Shown here: piece after piece, positions 1 through 7,163 of the stretch
How positions within the stretch are numbered: the first letter of the stretch is position 1
How the letters are laid out: every line of letters begins with the position of its first letter
Source: an uncultured Porphyromonadaceae bacterium
GTDB taxonomy: Bacteria; Bacteroidota; Bacteroidia; Bacteroidales; Muribaculaceae
Direction: 5' to 3'
Length of the DNA stretch: 19,469 nt
Assembly (NCBI GenBank): GCA_900550025.1
Contig: URQP01000043.1
Coordinates: 1-19,469, forward strand
Position numbers and translations under genes: made by a program
The notes under the pieces: generated by a model
Told to the model about the DNA's origin: nothing
Databases searched by the model: none
Seen by the model: the letters and a program-made list of their open reading frames with translations, nothing else

Positions 1-36
1 AGGCCTCGGCCTCGGATGTAATCCGGGCCTCGGCCT
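1..36. repeat. GC-rich imperfect inverted repeat at the window edge
   Basis: AGGCC (1-5) pairs with GGCCT (32-36), GGCC (8-11) with GGCC (26-29), and CGGAT (13-17) with ATCCG (21-25) around a 3-nt GTA loop, with one 2x2 internal loop and one bulge. The segment is far more GC-rich than the AT-rich gene it sits in, and its translation does not match the GT32 family. It could be an assembly or contig-end artefact, or a small inserted repeat. No function is claimed. Confidence 0.55.
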
Positions 37-391
37 ATATAAAGAAATCATTGATTTTTATTCCACTATTCATTTTATAAATGATGACAACTCACTCAAT
101 CTAACGACTGTTGTAAAATATACAACCGACATACTGGAAAAAAACGGATTGGAAAGAAAACAAGGGATACAAAAAATCGGAGAAATTTATATTTATCCCA
201 AAGAATATTTCAACCCTATTGGTCAATCTTTCGAACTCAAAATAACCAATAACACTATATCCATCCACCATTATGCCGGGTCATGGCTTCCTAAAAAGAA
301 ATTATTTAAAACACGCATTATAAAACTTTTAGGAAGCAGATTAACCTCCATTGTAGTTAAAATCAAATCATTCTTAAAAACACATAAGTAA
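2..391 (+). CDS. Glycosyltransferase, GT32-like, C-terminal part (5' end outside window)
   Basis: The frame is open from base 2 to the stop at 389-391, giving about 129 codons with no start in the window. The C-terminal block reads YKEIIDFYSTIHF, then IYIYPKEYFNP, then IHHYAGSW. This order (a K-x-x-I-D-F-Y helix, an IYP-x-x-YF-x-P segment and a final H-H-x-x-x-S-W) is typical of the end of GT32 'DXD sugar-binding' transferases, which add a sugar to a growing capsule or O-antigen repeat unit at the cytoplasmic face. The first 12 codons read GLGLGCNPGLGL, do not fit the family and coincide with a GC-rich hairpin at 1-36, so the true protein may differ there. A TTG at 149 could be taken as a start, but it lies inside the conserved region. 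The Wzy-like gene follows after 3 nt, so this belongs to the same operon. Confidence 0.75.
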   Translation, partial: GLGLGCNPGLGLYKEIIDFYSTIHFINDDNSLNLTTVVKYTTDILEKNGLERKQGIQKIGEIYIYPKEYFNPIGQSFELKITNNTISIHHYAGSWLPKKKLFKTRIIKLLGSRLTSIVVKIKSFLKTHK

Positions 392-394
392 TTT

Positions 395-1651
395 ATGTTC
401 CTGTTTATAATACTATATCTCATCATTGCAATATTAATAACCAAAAACAAATCCTATCGCTTACAAAAAGAGCAACGCATACTTTGGTTGTCCTCATTTG
501 TATTATTCTTTATATATACGCTCATAAGCCACTCATACGTCGCAAATCCGTTCACATCCTATTTTATAAATAGCGATCAGATCACATTCTACACACAAGC
601 ATCCACACTATCAAGCCTTAGCTACCGGCAAATAGTAGAACGATGCTTTACAGAATTCGAATATGGCGACGCATCAGGCGCATTCGCCTTATTCGCCATA
701 CTGTTCAAAATAGGAAAGGCTTTAGGAGAAACTGACATCCTGCTTTTTTTAAAATCACACATCGTTTTCCTGTCAAGCCTGATACCTGTAGTAATTTATA
801 AAATTGTCATTGCATTCAACAGCAACATCCGCAACCTGCACAAACATATACTGCTGTTCGCCATATTCTCCCCGATATTTATGCTATCTGCCCAATTAAT
901 GCGCGACATACACATCTGCTTACTGTACACCATACTCGCCTACGTGGCAATACGCCCCAAATTTCCATTAAGGGTATTGGTGATGCTAATAATCATAGCA
1001 ATCATCTATACTTTCCGAATAGAAAACGGTATGTTCGCAACTGCATTTTTCGCAATCCCGGCTTATTCTCTATACAAAAAAGGCGGCATCCTTGGGAAAA
1101 TGATGATTGTTGTCATAGCCATAGCCCTTATTGCAACAATCGCATCTGCCGTCTTTGAGACTATGACTCAGACACTGTCTGGATATACAGAACGAAGCCT
1201 TGAAGAAGCAAGTGCTGGATCGTTAGGCGCAAAACTAGAAAACTTACCATTCCCTATAAATGTAATCGGGAAAACCATATTCGCACAACTACTGCCATTC
1301 CCTGTCTGGGTATATATGACATACAATACATCATACACATGGCTGAGAATAGTGGAATGCTTCACCCCAATATATTGGATTCCGATAGTTCTATCAACAT
1401 TCGTATGGTGGTGGAAATACCGCAAAAAATGGGATTCAAAAATATTACTACTGTTCTATATCGGTGTTCTATACCTGCTTGTATGCTCGGCAAGCGAATT
1501 CAACACAAGACGGCTGTTTGCGGCATACCCCTTGATATTCATAGCATACATCGCAGTCAAGGACTCGCTACGGTTAAACACGAGCAAAATACGGGCAGTC
1601 TCTTACGCAACGCTTATTTTCCTGCACTTCGTTTATCTTGCCATAAAATGA
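395..1651 (+). CDS. Wzy-like capsule/O-antigen polymerase, multi-pass membrane protein
   Basis: A 418-residue protein made almost entirely of hydrophobic segments (about ten or more likely membrane spans) separated by short charged loops. It has a larger, more polar stretch around residues 45-110 that includes YFINSDQITFY and a second one near residues 255-300. Conserved-looking polar motifs are RDIH (about 170-173), RIENGM (about 208-213) and NTRRLFAAYPLIF near the end. Size, topology and position among glycosyltransferases fit a Wzy-type polymerase, which joins undecaprenyl-linked repeat units in the periplasm. These proteins have little sequence conservation, so this is an inference from architecture and context. 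A polytopic glycosyltransferase is the main alternative. It starts 3 nt after the GT32-like gene, and its TGA stop overlaps the next ATG (ATGA at 1648-1651), which indicates translational coupling. Confidence 0.62.
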   Translation: MFLFIILYLIIAILITKNKSYRLQKEQRILWLSSFVLFFIYTLISHSYVANPFTSYFINSDQITFYTQASTLSSLSYRQIVERCFTEFEYGDASGAFALFAILFKIGKALGETDILLFLKSHIVFLSSLIPVVIYKIVIAFNSNIRNLHKHILLFAIFSPIFMLSAQLMRDIHICLLYTILAYVAIRPKFPLRVLVMLIIIAIIYTFRIENGMFATAFFAIPAYSLYKKGGILGKMMIVVIAIALIATIASAVFETMTQTLSGYTERSLEEASAGSLGAKLENLPFPINVIGKTIFAQLLPFPVWVYMTYNTSYTWLRIVECFTPIYWIPIVLSTFVWWWKYRKKWDSKILLLFYIGVLYLLVCSASEFNTRRLFAAYPLIFIAYIAVKDSLRLNTSKIRAVSYATLIFLHFVYLAIK

Positions 1652-2748
1652 AAATCTTAGAAATAATCCCACAATTAAGCCAAGGTGGAGCGGAACGGTT
1701 TACAGTCGATTTGTGCAATGAACTGGCAAAACGGCATGACGTGACACTCGTCGTGCTACACAGCATCGAGCGTACAGGATTTTTCGCAAAGGAAATCAAT
1801 CCGGAAGTAAAAGTAATCTGCATGGACAAACCATCAGGAATAGACTTCAAACTACTTTTCCAATTATGGCGAATAATACGCAGAGAAAAGCCTGAGGTAG
1901 TACACTCCCATCTACGAGCGATAATCTATTGTCTGTTGGCATTTACGTTCCCGACAAAAACAAAATTCATACATACCGTACACAACGATGCCGGGAAAGA
2001 GGCAGGAGAACGATTAAGCCGATGGTGCAGGAAATTTGCGTTCCGCACCAAAAGAGTTACACCTGTGACTATTTCCGAAGAATCCCGACGCTCGTTCATT
2101 GATTTCTACGGCATTACTCCACCTATGATTTACAATGGTCGCCCAGCGTATGCTGTTACTTCAAAACTCGCTGAAGCCCAAAACAATCTGAACAAACTAA
2201 AGACAAACATAAATTCTGCAATGATAGCCAACATTGCCCGAATAAGTACACAAAAAAATCAATTACCATTAGCGAAAGCCATTGTCAACCTTAACAAAAA
2301 AGGTAAAAACGTTGAATTAGCTATTATAGGTAGAGAAGATGATGTAATAACACCAGAAATACTCAAATTAAACTGCACACAATTGCATCTGATAGGCACA
2401 CGCAGCAATCCACGCGACTATATGAAAGCCTCTGATGCTTTCTGCCTATCGTCAGTCTACGAGGGAATGCCAATCACCTTAATAGAGTGCTTCTCAGTAG
2501 GAGCAATCCCGATTTGCACACCGGTCGGAGGCATAGTCAACATGATTGAGGACGGCAAAAACGGCATCCTCGCCACTGGCACGTCGCAAGAAGAAATCGA
2601 GGCAGCGATTCTCCGCTTCCTAAACCTGACAGATGAAGAAAAAGCCGAAATGAAGCGCAACTCGTCAGCCTCGTTCGCAAAATACGATATGGAGACATGT
2701 GCCAACAACTATGAAAATTTAATGTCTAAATTAATAAAACATAAATGA
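1648..2748 (+). CDS. Glycosyltransferase family 4 (GT-B fold)
   Basis: A 366-residue GT4-type retaining glycosyltransferase. The N-terminus MKILEIIPQLSQGGAERF is the classic acceptor-side Rossmann start with the GGAER motif. The C-terminal donor domain begins near residue 190 (MIANIARISTQKNQ) and contains the E-x7-E motif at E272/E280 (EGMPITLIE) followed by GGIVNMIEDGKNG, which binds the nucleotide sugar. It probably acts in the cytoplasm on the lipid-linked repeat unit; donor and acceptor cannot be told from sequence. The frame extends upstream to 1339 inside the Wzy-like gene, but the ATG at 1648 is chosen because it gives the canonical GT4 N-terminus and overlaps the upstream stop by 4 nt. 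It overlaps the next gene in the same ATGA way. Confidence 0.9.
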   Translation: MKILEIIPQLSQGGAERFTVDLCNELAKRHDVTLVVLHSIERTGFFAKEINPEVKVICMDKPSGIDFKLLFQLWRIIRREKPEVVHSHLRAIIYCLLAFTFPTKTKFIHTVHNDAGKEAGERLSRWCRKFAFRTKRVTPVTISEESRRSFIDFYGITPPMIYNGRPAYAVTSKLAEAQNNLNKLKTNINSAMIANIARISTQKNQLPLAKAIVNLNKKGKNVELAIIGREDDVITPEILKLNCTQLHLIGTRSNPRDYMKASDAFCLSSVYEGMPITLIECFSVGAIPICTPVGGIVNMIEDGKNGILATGTSQEEIEAAILRFLNLTDEEKAEMKRNSSASFAKYDMETCANNYENLMSKLIKHK

Positions 2749-3773
2749 AAAAAGACATATTAATATTAGGCTATTTTGGAGATAAATCAAATAAGCTTAA
2801 CGGACAAACCGTTAAGACAAGAGATTTATACCGGCTAATATCAAGCAAATGCGACAATGTATCTTACTTTGACACAGAACGCTTCCAATACGACAAGCTC
2901 TCAGTACTTGAATTGTTAAAGAAATTGGCAAAATGCCACACGCTCGTATATCTGCCAGCTCATGGCAATTTGAAATACATCTTCCCGGTACTATTCTTAT
3001 TATCACTACTGTTCAGATTCAAAATCCTATACTTCATAATTGGCGGATGGCTTCCTGAATATTTGTCAACAAAACCAATGCATCGGGCTATGTTGCGAAG
3101 GATAGATGGAATATATCCAGAATCATCAATACTACAACAACGATTACAAGCCAAATATCACTTCAATAATCTAACTTATTTCCCGAACTTCAGATTCACC
3201 AACTATAAGCCTGTAAATCACCACGAACAAGGGAAATTGAAGTTAGTATTTATGGCACGCATCGACATAGAAAAAGGTATCGATACTATATTTGAATTAG
3301 GGAACTACATTAACACAAAATACACACAAGAACAAATAACCATAAACTTTTATGGTCAAATAAACCCTACAGACAAAGACTTCTTTATAAAAGGAATCGA
3401 TAAATTTAATTTTATGTCTTACAAAGGAGTACTCCAACCTGATAACATACACTCAACACTTGCATTCTATGATGCACTCATTTTGCCGACCAGATATCCG
3501 GGGGAAGGATTGCCTGGCTCAGTAATAGATGCATATATAGCCGGAATCCCTGTCATTGTATCAAATTGGAAATATGCAAAAGAGCTTGTAACAGACGGGT
3601 ACTGCGGATGTATCATCCCTTATACCGACAATCTTCCGGCATTTAAAGAAAAAATAGATTTTCTGTATAACAATCCTGAAGCTTTGGCGCAAATGAAACA
3701 AAACGCAATAAAAGAAAGCAAAAAATATAGTCCTGAATTTGCATGGACAATCATCAAAGACAAATTCAACTAA
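2745..3773 (+). CDS. Glycosyltransferase, GT4-like
   Basis: A 342-residue protein starting MKKDILILGYFG with an early NGQTVKTRDLYRLI block, as in GT4 enzymes with a GT-B fold. The donor half starts near residue 165 (LKLVFMARIDIEKGID), and the expected E-x7-E loop is present as EGLPGSVID at residues 254-262, with Asp replacing the second Glu. The following AYIAGIPVIVSNW supports the same placement. It presumably transfers one sugar of the polysaccharide repeat unit in the cytoplasm; the specificity is unknown. The ATG overlaps the stop of the preceding GT4 gene by 4 nt, and the next gene starts 5 nt after its stop. Base composition is AT-rich like the rest of this block. Confidence 0.82.
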   Translation: MKKDILILGYFGDKSNKLNGQTVKTRDLYRLISSKCDNVSYFDTERFQYDKLSVLELLKKLAKCHTLVYLPAHGNLKYIFPVLFLLSLLFRFKILYFIIGGWLPEYLSTKPMHRAMLRRIDGIYPESSILQQRLQAKYHFNNLTYFPNFRFTNYKPVNHHEQGKLKLVFMARIDIEKGIDTIFELGNYINTKYTQEQITINFYGQINPTDKDFFIKGIDKFNFMSYKGVLQPDNIHSTLAFYDALILPTRYPGEGLPGSVIDAYIAGIPVIVSNWKYAKELVTDGYCGCIIPYTDNLPAFKEKIDFLYNNPEALAQMKQNAIKESKKYSPEFAWTIIKDKFN

Positions 3774-3778
3774 CAACA

Positions 3779-4966
3779 ATGAAAATACTATTAGTTTCAT
3801 TCTATTATCACCCCGAATTGGGAGCGGCACCGTCGCGCATCACAAATATGGCACACGGTCTCCGCGAGCAAGGAGCGAAAGTAGACGTATTGACATGCCT
3901 GCCTAATTATCCGAAAGGCAGGATATTCGACGGCTACCGTGGACGGCTATACAAAAAAGAGAAAATCGACGGCGGCAACATCTACCGCTATTGGACATAC
4001 GCTACAGTGTCGAAGAATCCCATTAAAAGAGCATGGGGTATGATTTCATTCGCAATGACGATGTGGCTGTTCGCATTCAAAATAAGACTCATACGCAGCT
4101 ATGACAGGGTAATCATACAAAGCCCTCCATTGTTCGTGTCATGTTCTGGAATAATGCTGTTCAAGTGCCTGTACCGGAAAAAGACTATACTCAACATATC
4201 CGACTTGTGGCCACTGTCGGCAGTAGAACTCGGAGCGATGAAAAAAGGAACAAAATTATATGACATATTTGCCAAGATAGAACGGTTCATATATCGAAAA
4301 GCAGACGGAATATTCGGGCAGTCAAATGAAATATTACAACATATCAACGGTTTTGAATCACCAGAGAAAAAATCCCTGTACCGGAATTTGCAACGCTATA
4401 AAGTAAGCATTGATTATAAAGAAAAAGGCAAACCTTTAAAAATCGTATACGCCGGATTGCTTGGCGTGGCTCAAGACATATTAGGAATCATACAAAACAT
4501 TGACTTTAAGCACTTAGGAATTGAATTCCATATATATGGTGGAGGAAATCAAACAAAAGAAATAGAAAATTTCATTAACGCCCACGATTGTAACGTATTC
4601 TATCACGGATATGTCAGCAAAGACAAAATTGCCGGAGAATTAGCAAAATACGATGCTTCAATCGTACCTCTTGCCGTAAGAATCAAAGGAGCTGTCCCAT
4701 CAAAAATATTCGACATCCTGCCTATCGGAATACCCGTGATATTCTGCGGAGGCGGCGAAGGTGCTGAAATCATAAAAAGCTACAACGTTGGCTATGTTTC
4801 CGAACCGGGCGACTATCAAGGGCTCAAAGCTAACATTGAAAAACTTAAATCGCTTACACCAGAAGAATACCGCCAACTTTCGTCGAATTGCATAAAAGCT
4901 TCTAAAAACGACTTCGACTTTGATACACAAATGAAAAAAAGCTATTCATTTATACAAAATATCTAA
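3779..4966 (+). CDS. Glycosyltransferase family 4, WbuB/WcaI-like
   Basis: A 395-residue GT4 protein. The N-terminus MKILLVSFYYHPELGAAPSRITNMAHGL, the LPNYPKGRI segment and the hydrophobic patch around residues 80-130 (AMTMWLFAF, IIQSPPLFV, NISDLWPLSAVELG) resemble the WbuB/WcaI group, which transfers deoxy or acetamido sugars during O-antigen and colanic acid assembly. In the donor domain the loop reads GAVPSKIFDILPIGIPVIF, the usual VPSKIFEY-type motif with Asp in place of Glu. The frame extends 12 codons upstream into the preceding gene; ATG 3779, 5 nt after the preceding stop, is preferred because it gives the family-typical start. Donor and acceptor sugars cannot be assigned from the sequence. 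Confidence 0.85.
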   Translation: MKILLVSFYYHPELGAAPSRITNMAHGLREQGAKVDVLTCLPNYPKGRIFDGYRGRLYKKEKIDGGNIYRYWTYATVSKNPIKRAWGMISFAMTMWLFAFKIRLIRSYDRVIIQSPPLFVSCSGIMLFKCLYRKKTILNISDLWPLSAVELGAMKKGTKLYDIFAKIERFIYRKADGIFGQSNEILQHINGFESPEKKSLYRNLQRYKVSIDYKEKGKPLKIVYAGLLGVAQDILGIIQNIDFKHLGIEFHIYGGGNQTKEIENFINAHDCNVFYHGYVSKDKIAGELAKYDASIVPLAVRIKGAVPSKIFDILPIGIPVIFCGGGEGAEIIKSYNVGYVSEPGDYQGLKANIEKLKSLTPEEYRQLSSNCIKASKNDFDFDTQMKKSYSFIQNI

Positions 4967-4972
4967 ATTAAC

Positions 4973-5974
4973 ATGAATATGAATGTTACAATGATTGGTG
5001 CCAGCGGATTCGTGGGAACACGGCTGCTTGGATTGCTTAAAGAATCCGGAGAGAACTATCAGTTGAAGAATATAGACCTGCAACCAAGCCACTTTTTTAA
5101 CGACCTGACGATTATCGGCGATGTACGCAACCAAGAGCAAATGGACAAGGAACTCGCAGGAAGCGACATTGTAATTCTTCTCGCCGCACAGCATAGAGAT
5201 GACGTAAGCCCGATATCACTGTACTATGACACCAACGTAGGAGGGATGGAAAAGACACTGAAAGCAATGGAGAAAAACGGTGTAAAACGAATTATTTTCT
5301 TCTCATCGGTTGCAGTTTACGGACTAAACAAGAAAAATCCTGATGAAGATCATCCAAAAGACCCATTCAACCATTACGGCAAATCGAAATGGCAAGCCGA
5401 GCAGGTATTGCAAGAATGGCATAAGACACATCCTGATTGGAACGTAAACATAATACGCCCTACAGTAATTTTTGGAGAGCGTAACCGAGGAAACGTCTAC
5501 AACCTGCTCAAACAGATTTCAAGCGGTAAATTCCTGATGGTCGGCAACGGCAACAATAAGAAGTCAATGGCCTATGTAGGCAATATTGTGGCTTTCGTGA
5601 AATATATGATTGATAAATGCACTACCGGCTACAACGTATTCAACTATATCGACAAACCCGATTTTACGATGAACGACTTGGTGAACCACGTTGAGAAAGT
5701 GCTCGGCAAACATATACCATCCACCCATTTTCCATACTGGCTCGGAATGTTTGGAGGATATTGTTTCGACCTGCTTGCATTCATAACACGAAAAAAACTC
5801 ACGATAAGTTCTGTACGTGTAAAAAAATTTTGCGCCACAACAGAGTTCAACGCCACAAAAGTGCAAAAGACAGGATTCAAACCGCCATACACTCTCGGAG
5901 AAGGACTTGCCCGTACTTTGGAGTTTGAATTTATCCACCCAAGAACAGACGACATTACATTCAAGACAGAATAA
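4973..5974 (+). CDS. NAD-dependent sugar epimerase/dehydratase (extended SDR)
   Basis: A 333-residue extended short-chain dehydrogenase. The nucleotide-binding motif is GASGFVG (residues 9-15), the catalytic serines are in FFSSVAVYG (about 109-117), and the YxxxK pair is Y135/K139 in HYGKSK. RPTVIFGERNRGN and the MAYVGNIV block follow, as in enzymes acting on UDP-sugars. It probably makes or remodels an activated sugar (4-epimerisation, or 4-keto reduction as in WbpV-like enzymes) for the transferases upstream; the exact reaction is not resolved. It lies 6 nt after the WbuB-like gene and is the last gene of the operon before the terminator. ATG 4979 (Met-3) is an equally possible start. No initiating sugar-phosphate transferase lies downstream in this window. 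Confidence 0.82.
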   Translation: MNMNVTMIGASGFVGTRLLGLLKESGENYQLKNIDLQPSHFFNDLTIIGDVRNQEQMDKELAGSDIVILLAAQHRDDVSPISLYYDTNVGGMEKTLKAMEKNGVKRIIFFSSVAVYGLNKKNPDEDHPKDPFNHYGKSKWQAEQVLQEWHKTHPDWNVNIIRPTVIFGERNRGNVYNLLKQISSGKFLMVGNGNNKKSMAYVGNIVAFVKYMIDKCTTGYNVFNYIDKPDFTMNDLVNHVEKVLGKHIPSTHFPYWLGMFGGYCFDLLAFITRKKLTISSVRVKKFCATTEFNATKVQKTGFKPPYTLGEGLARTLEFEFIHPRTDDITFKTE

Positions 5975-6001
5975 ACCGTATAGTTTGATTAAGGTTGGCT
6001 G

Positions 6002-6037
6002 GGGCGGGGCGGCGTAGGCTGTCCCGCCCTGCTTTTT
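6002..6037 (+). terminator. Rho-independent terminator of the capsule operon
   Basis: A GC-rich stem GGGCGGG (6002-6008) pairs with CCCGCCC (6023-6029) around a 14-nt loop, followed by GC and five T residues (6033-6037). It starts 28 nt after the epimerase stop and separates the transferase block from wza. Confidence 0.75.
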
Positions 6038-6052
6038 CCGCCCGCACTATAT

Positions 6053-6084
6053 TTTTAATTGCACCGAATTCGGTGCAATTAAAA
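6053..6084. repeat. Perfect 32-bp palindrome centred on GAATTC
   Basis: Bases 6053-6084 equal their own reverse complement without mismatch; the centre lies between 6068 and 6069 and the core is GCACCGAATTCGGTGC. The flanks are AT-rich and the arms end in TTTTAATT/AATTAAAA. It lies 16 nt beyond the T-tract of the GC-rich terminator. It could be a second terminator (the 3' arm ends in AAAA on the + strand and in TTTT on the minus strand) or an operator for a dimeric regulator. Confidence 0.7.
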
Positions 6085-6151
6085 TTGGGGTTATACAGCA
6101 TCTCCCATTCACCGAGACACGCGATGATGCTTTTGAAACCGCGCTGAAATC

Positions 6152-6262
6152 GCGGATTTTGTGAAAACCCGGGCGTTACGCTGGCGGATTTTGTGAAATT
6201 TACGGCTTTTTATAGGCGGATTTTGTGAAATCTATAGCGATTTTTCAGCGGATTTTGTGAAA
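6152..6262. repeat. Four direct 15-bp repeats at an exact 32-bp period upstream of wza
   Basis: GCGGATTTTGTGAAA occurs without mismatch at 6152-6166, 6184-6198, 6216-6230 and 6248-6262. Each start is exactly 32 bp from the previous one. The three 17-bp spacers differ, apart from a shared GC at spacer positions 7-8. Thirty-two bp is close to three turns of B-DNA, so all copies would face the same side of the helix. The last copy ends 5 bp before the TATCTTTG promoter box of wza. The likely role is an operator array for a regulator of export genes. A decayed 32-bp tandem repeat is the alternative. Confidence 0.85.
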
Positions 6263-6267
6263 ATCAG

Positions 6268-6275
6268 TATCTTTG
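6268..6275 (+). promoter_or_regulatory. Bacteroidota -7 box (TATCTTTG) for wza-wzc
   Basis: TATCTTTG matches the TAnnTTTG consensus of Bacteroidota housekeeping promoters and lies 20 nt before the wza ATG. Transcription would start near 6282, giving a leader of roughly 14 nt. No good -33 TTTG is seen at the usual distance; that area is taken up by the fourth array copy. Confidence 0.7.
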
Positions 6276-6295
6276 CAAAATAATTCGAACAGGAT

Positions 6296-7090
6296 ATGCG
6301 TAATTTTATCATCATAAGTTGTATGCTTTTGGCGTTGGCTTCGTGCAACACGTCGAAAGAGATTCTCTACATTCAGGACGTAGAGACGGGAAAACCGCAA
6401 AAGATATCGCCGGAACAGTCGATTATGATACAACCGAAGGACATGATGTCGATTGTCGTGTCGAGCAAGGACCCGCAACTTGCGGCAATGTTCAACCTGC
6501 CGGTCAACAGCTACCGCGCCGGTGTGCCCTCCGACAATGCCAGCGGCTACTACCTGCAAGGGTATGTGGTGGACAACGAGGGGGACATCAACTTCCCCGT
6601 AATCGGCAAGGTGCATGCGGCCGGGCTAAGCCGTTGGCAATTGCAGGAGAAAATAAAGTCGGAACTGAAATCGCGCAATATGCTGAAAGACGCCGTCGTG
6701 ACAGTGGAATTCATGAATTTCAAAGTGTCGATTCTCGGCGAAGTCAACAGCCCCGGCACCTATAAAATCAACGGCGACAAAGTCACAATCCTCGAGGCCA
6801 TCGCGATGGCCAAGGACCTGACCATCTTCGGGCTGCGCGACGAGGTGTACGTGATACGCGAGCAGAACAACAAACGCCACACCTACAAGCTCGACCTGCG
6901 CTCGAAGGAAATTTTCGAGTCGCCGGCCTACTACCTGAAGCAAAACGACATAGTCTACGTCCAGCCCAACAAGGTCAAGGCAGGGCAGTCGACGCTCAAC
7001 CAGAACAGCCTGAAATCGGTAAGCCTCTGGGTATCGGTCGCTTCATTGCTCTGCTCAGTAGGCGTGATGATTGCCAATATCCTCGACTGA
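6296..7090 (+). CDS. Polysaccharide export lipoprotein, Wza-like (Poly_export + SLBB)
   Basis: A 264-residue outer-membrane export protein for capsule or exopolysaccharide. A signal peptide ends in the lipobox LASC with Cys17 as the lipidation site. The Poly_export region spans about residues 40-140 (IQPKDMMSIVV, YVVDNEGDINFPVIG), followed by an SLBB domain at about 142-205 (VSILGEVNSPGTYKING) and a C-terminal hydrophobic helix at about 243-262. It is shorter than E. coli Wza, as is usual for Bacteroidota members of the family. It should form the export channel with the Wzc-like protein encoded 73 nt downstream. The gene has its own promoter after the 4-copy array, so export and repeat-unit synthesis can be controlled separately. 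Its GC content is clearly higher than that of the transferase genes upstream. Confidence 0.9.
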   Translation: MRNFIIISCMLLALASCNTSKEILYIQDVETGKPQKISPEQSIMIQPKDMMSIVVSSKDPQLAAMFNLPVNSYRAGVPSDNASGYYLQGYVVDNEGDINFPVIGKVHAAGLSRWQLQEKIKSELKSRNMLKDAVVTVEFMNFKVSILGEVNSPGTYKINGDKVTILEAIAMAKDLTIFGLRDEVYVIREQNNKRHTYKLDLRSKEIFESPAYYLKQNDIVYVQPNKVKAGQSTLNQNSLKSVSLWVSVASLLCSVGVMIANILD

Positions 7091-7163
7091 CGGCAGCGGA
7101 ACTGCCATACCGCGGCAAATTTTATTCAGGTATAGAATGTGATTCTTTAAATGTGGTGTCGTA

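Noticed and set aside
1339..1647. 103-codon upstream extension of the first GT4 gene
   Set aside because: It lies within the Wzy-like gene in another frame; ATG 1648 gives the standard GT4 start with ATGA coupling.
6152..6262. CRISPR array
   Set aside because: The repeats are only 15 bp and spacers 17 bp, with four copies, no cas genes and a promoter directly attached; this does not resemble any CRISPR type.
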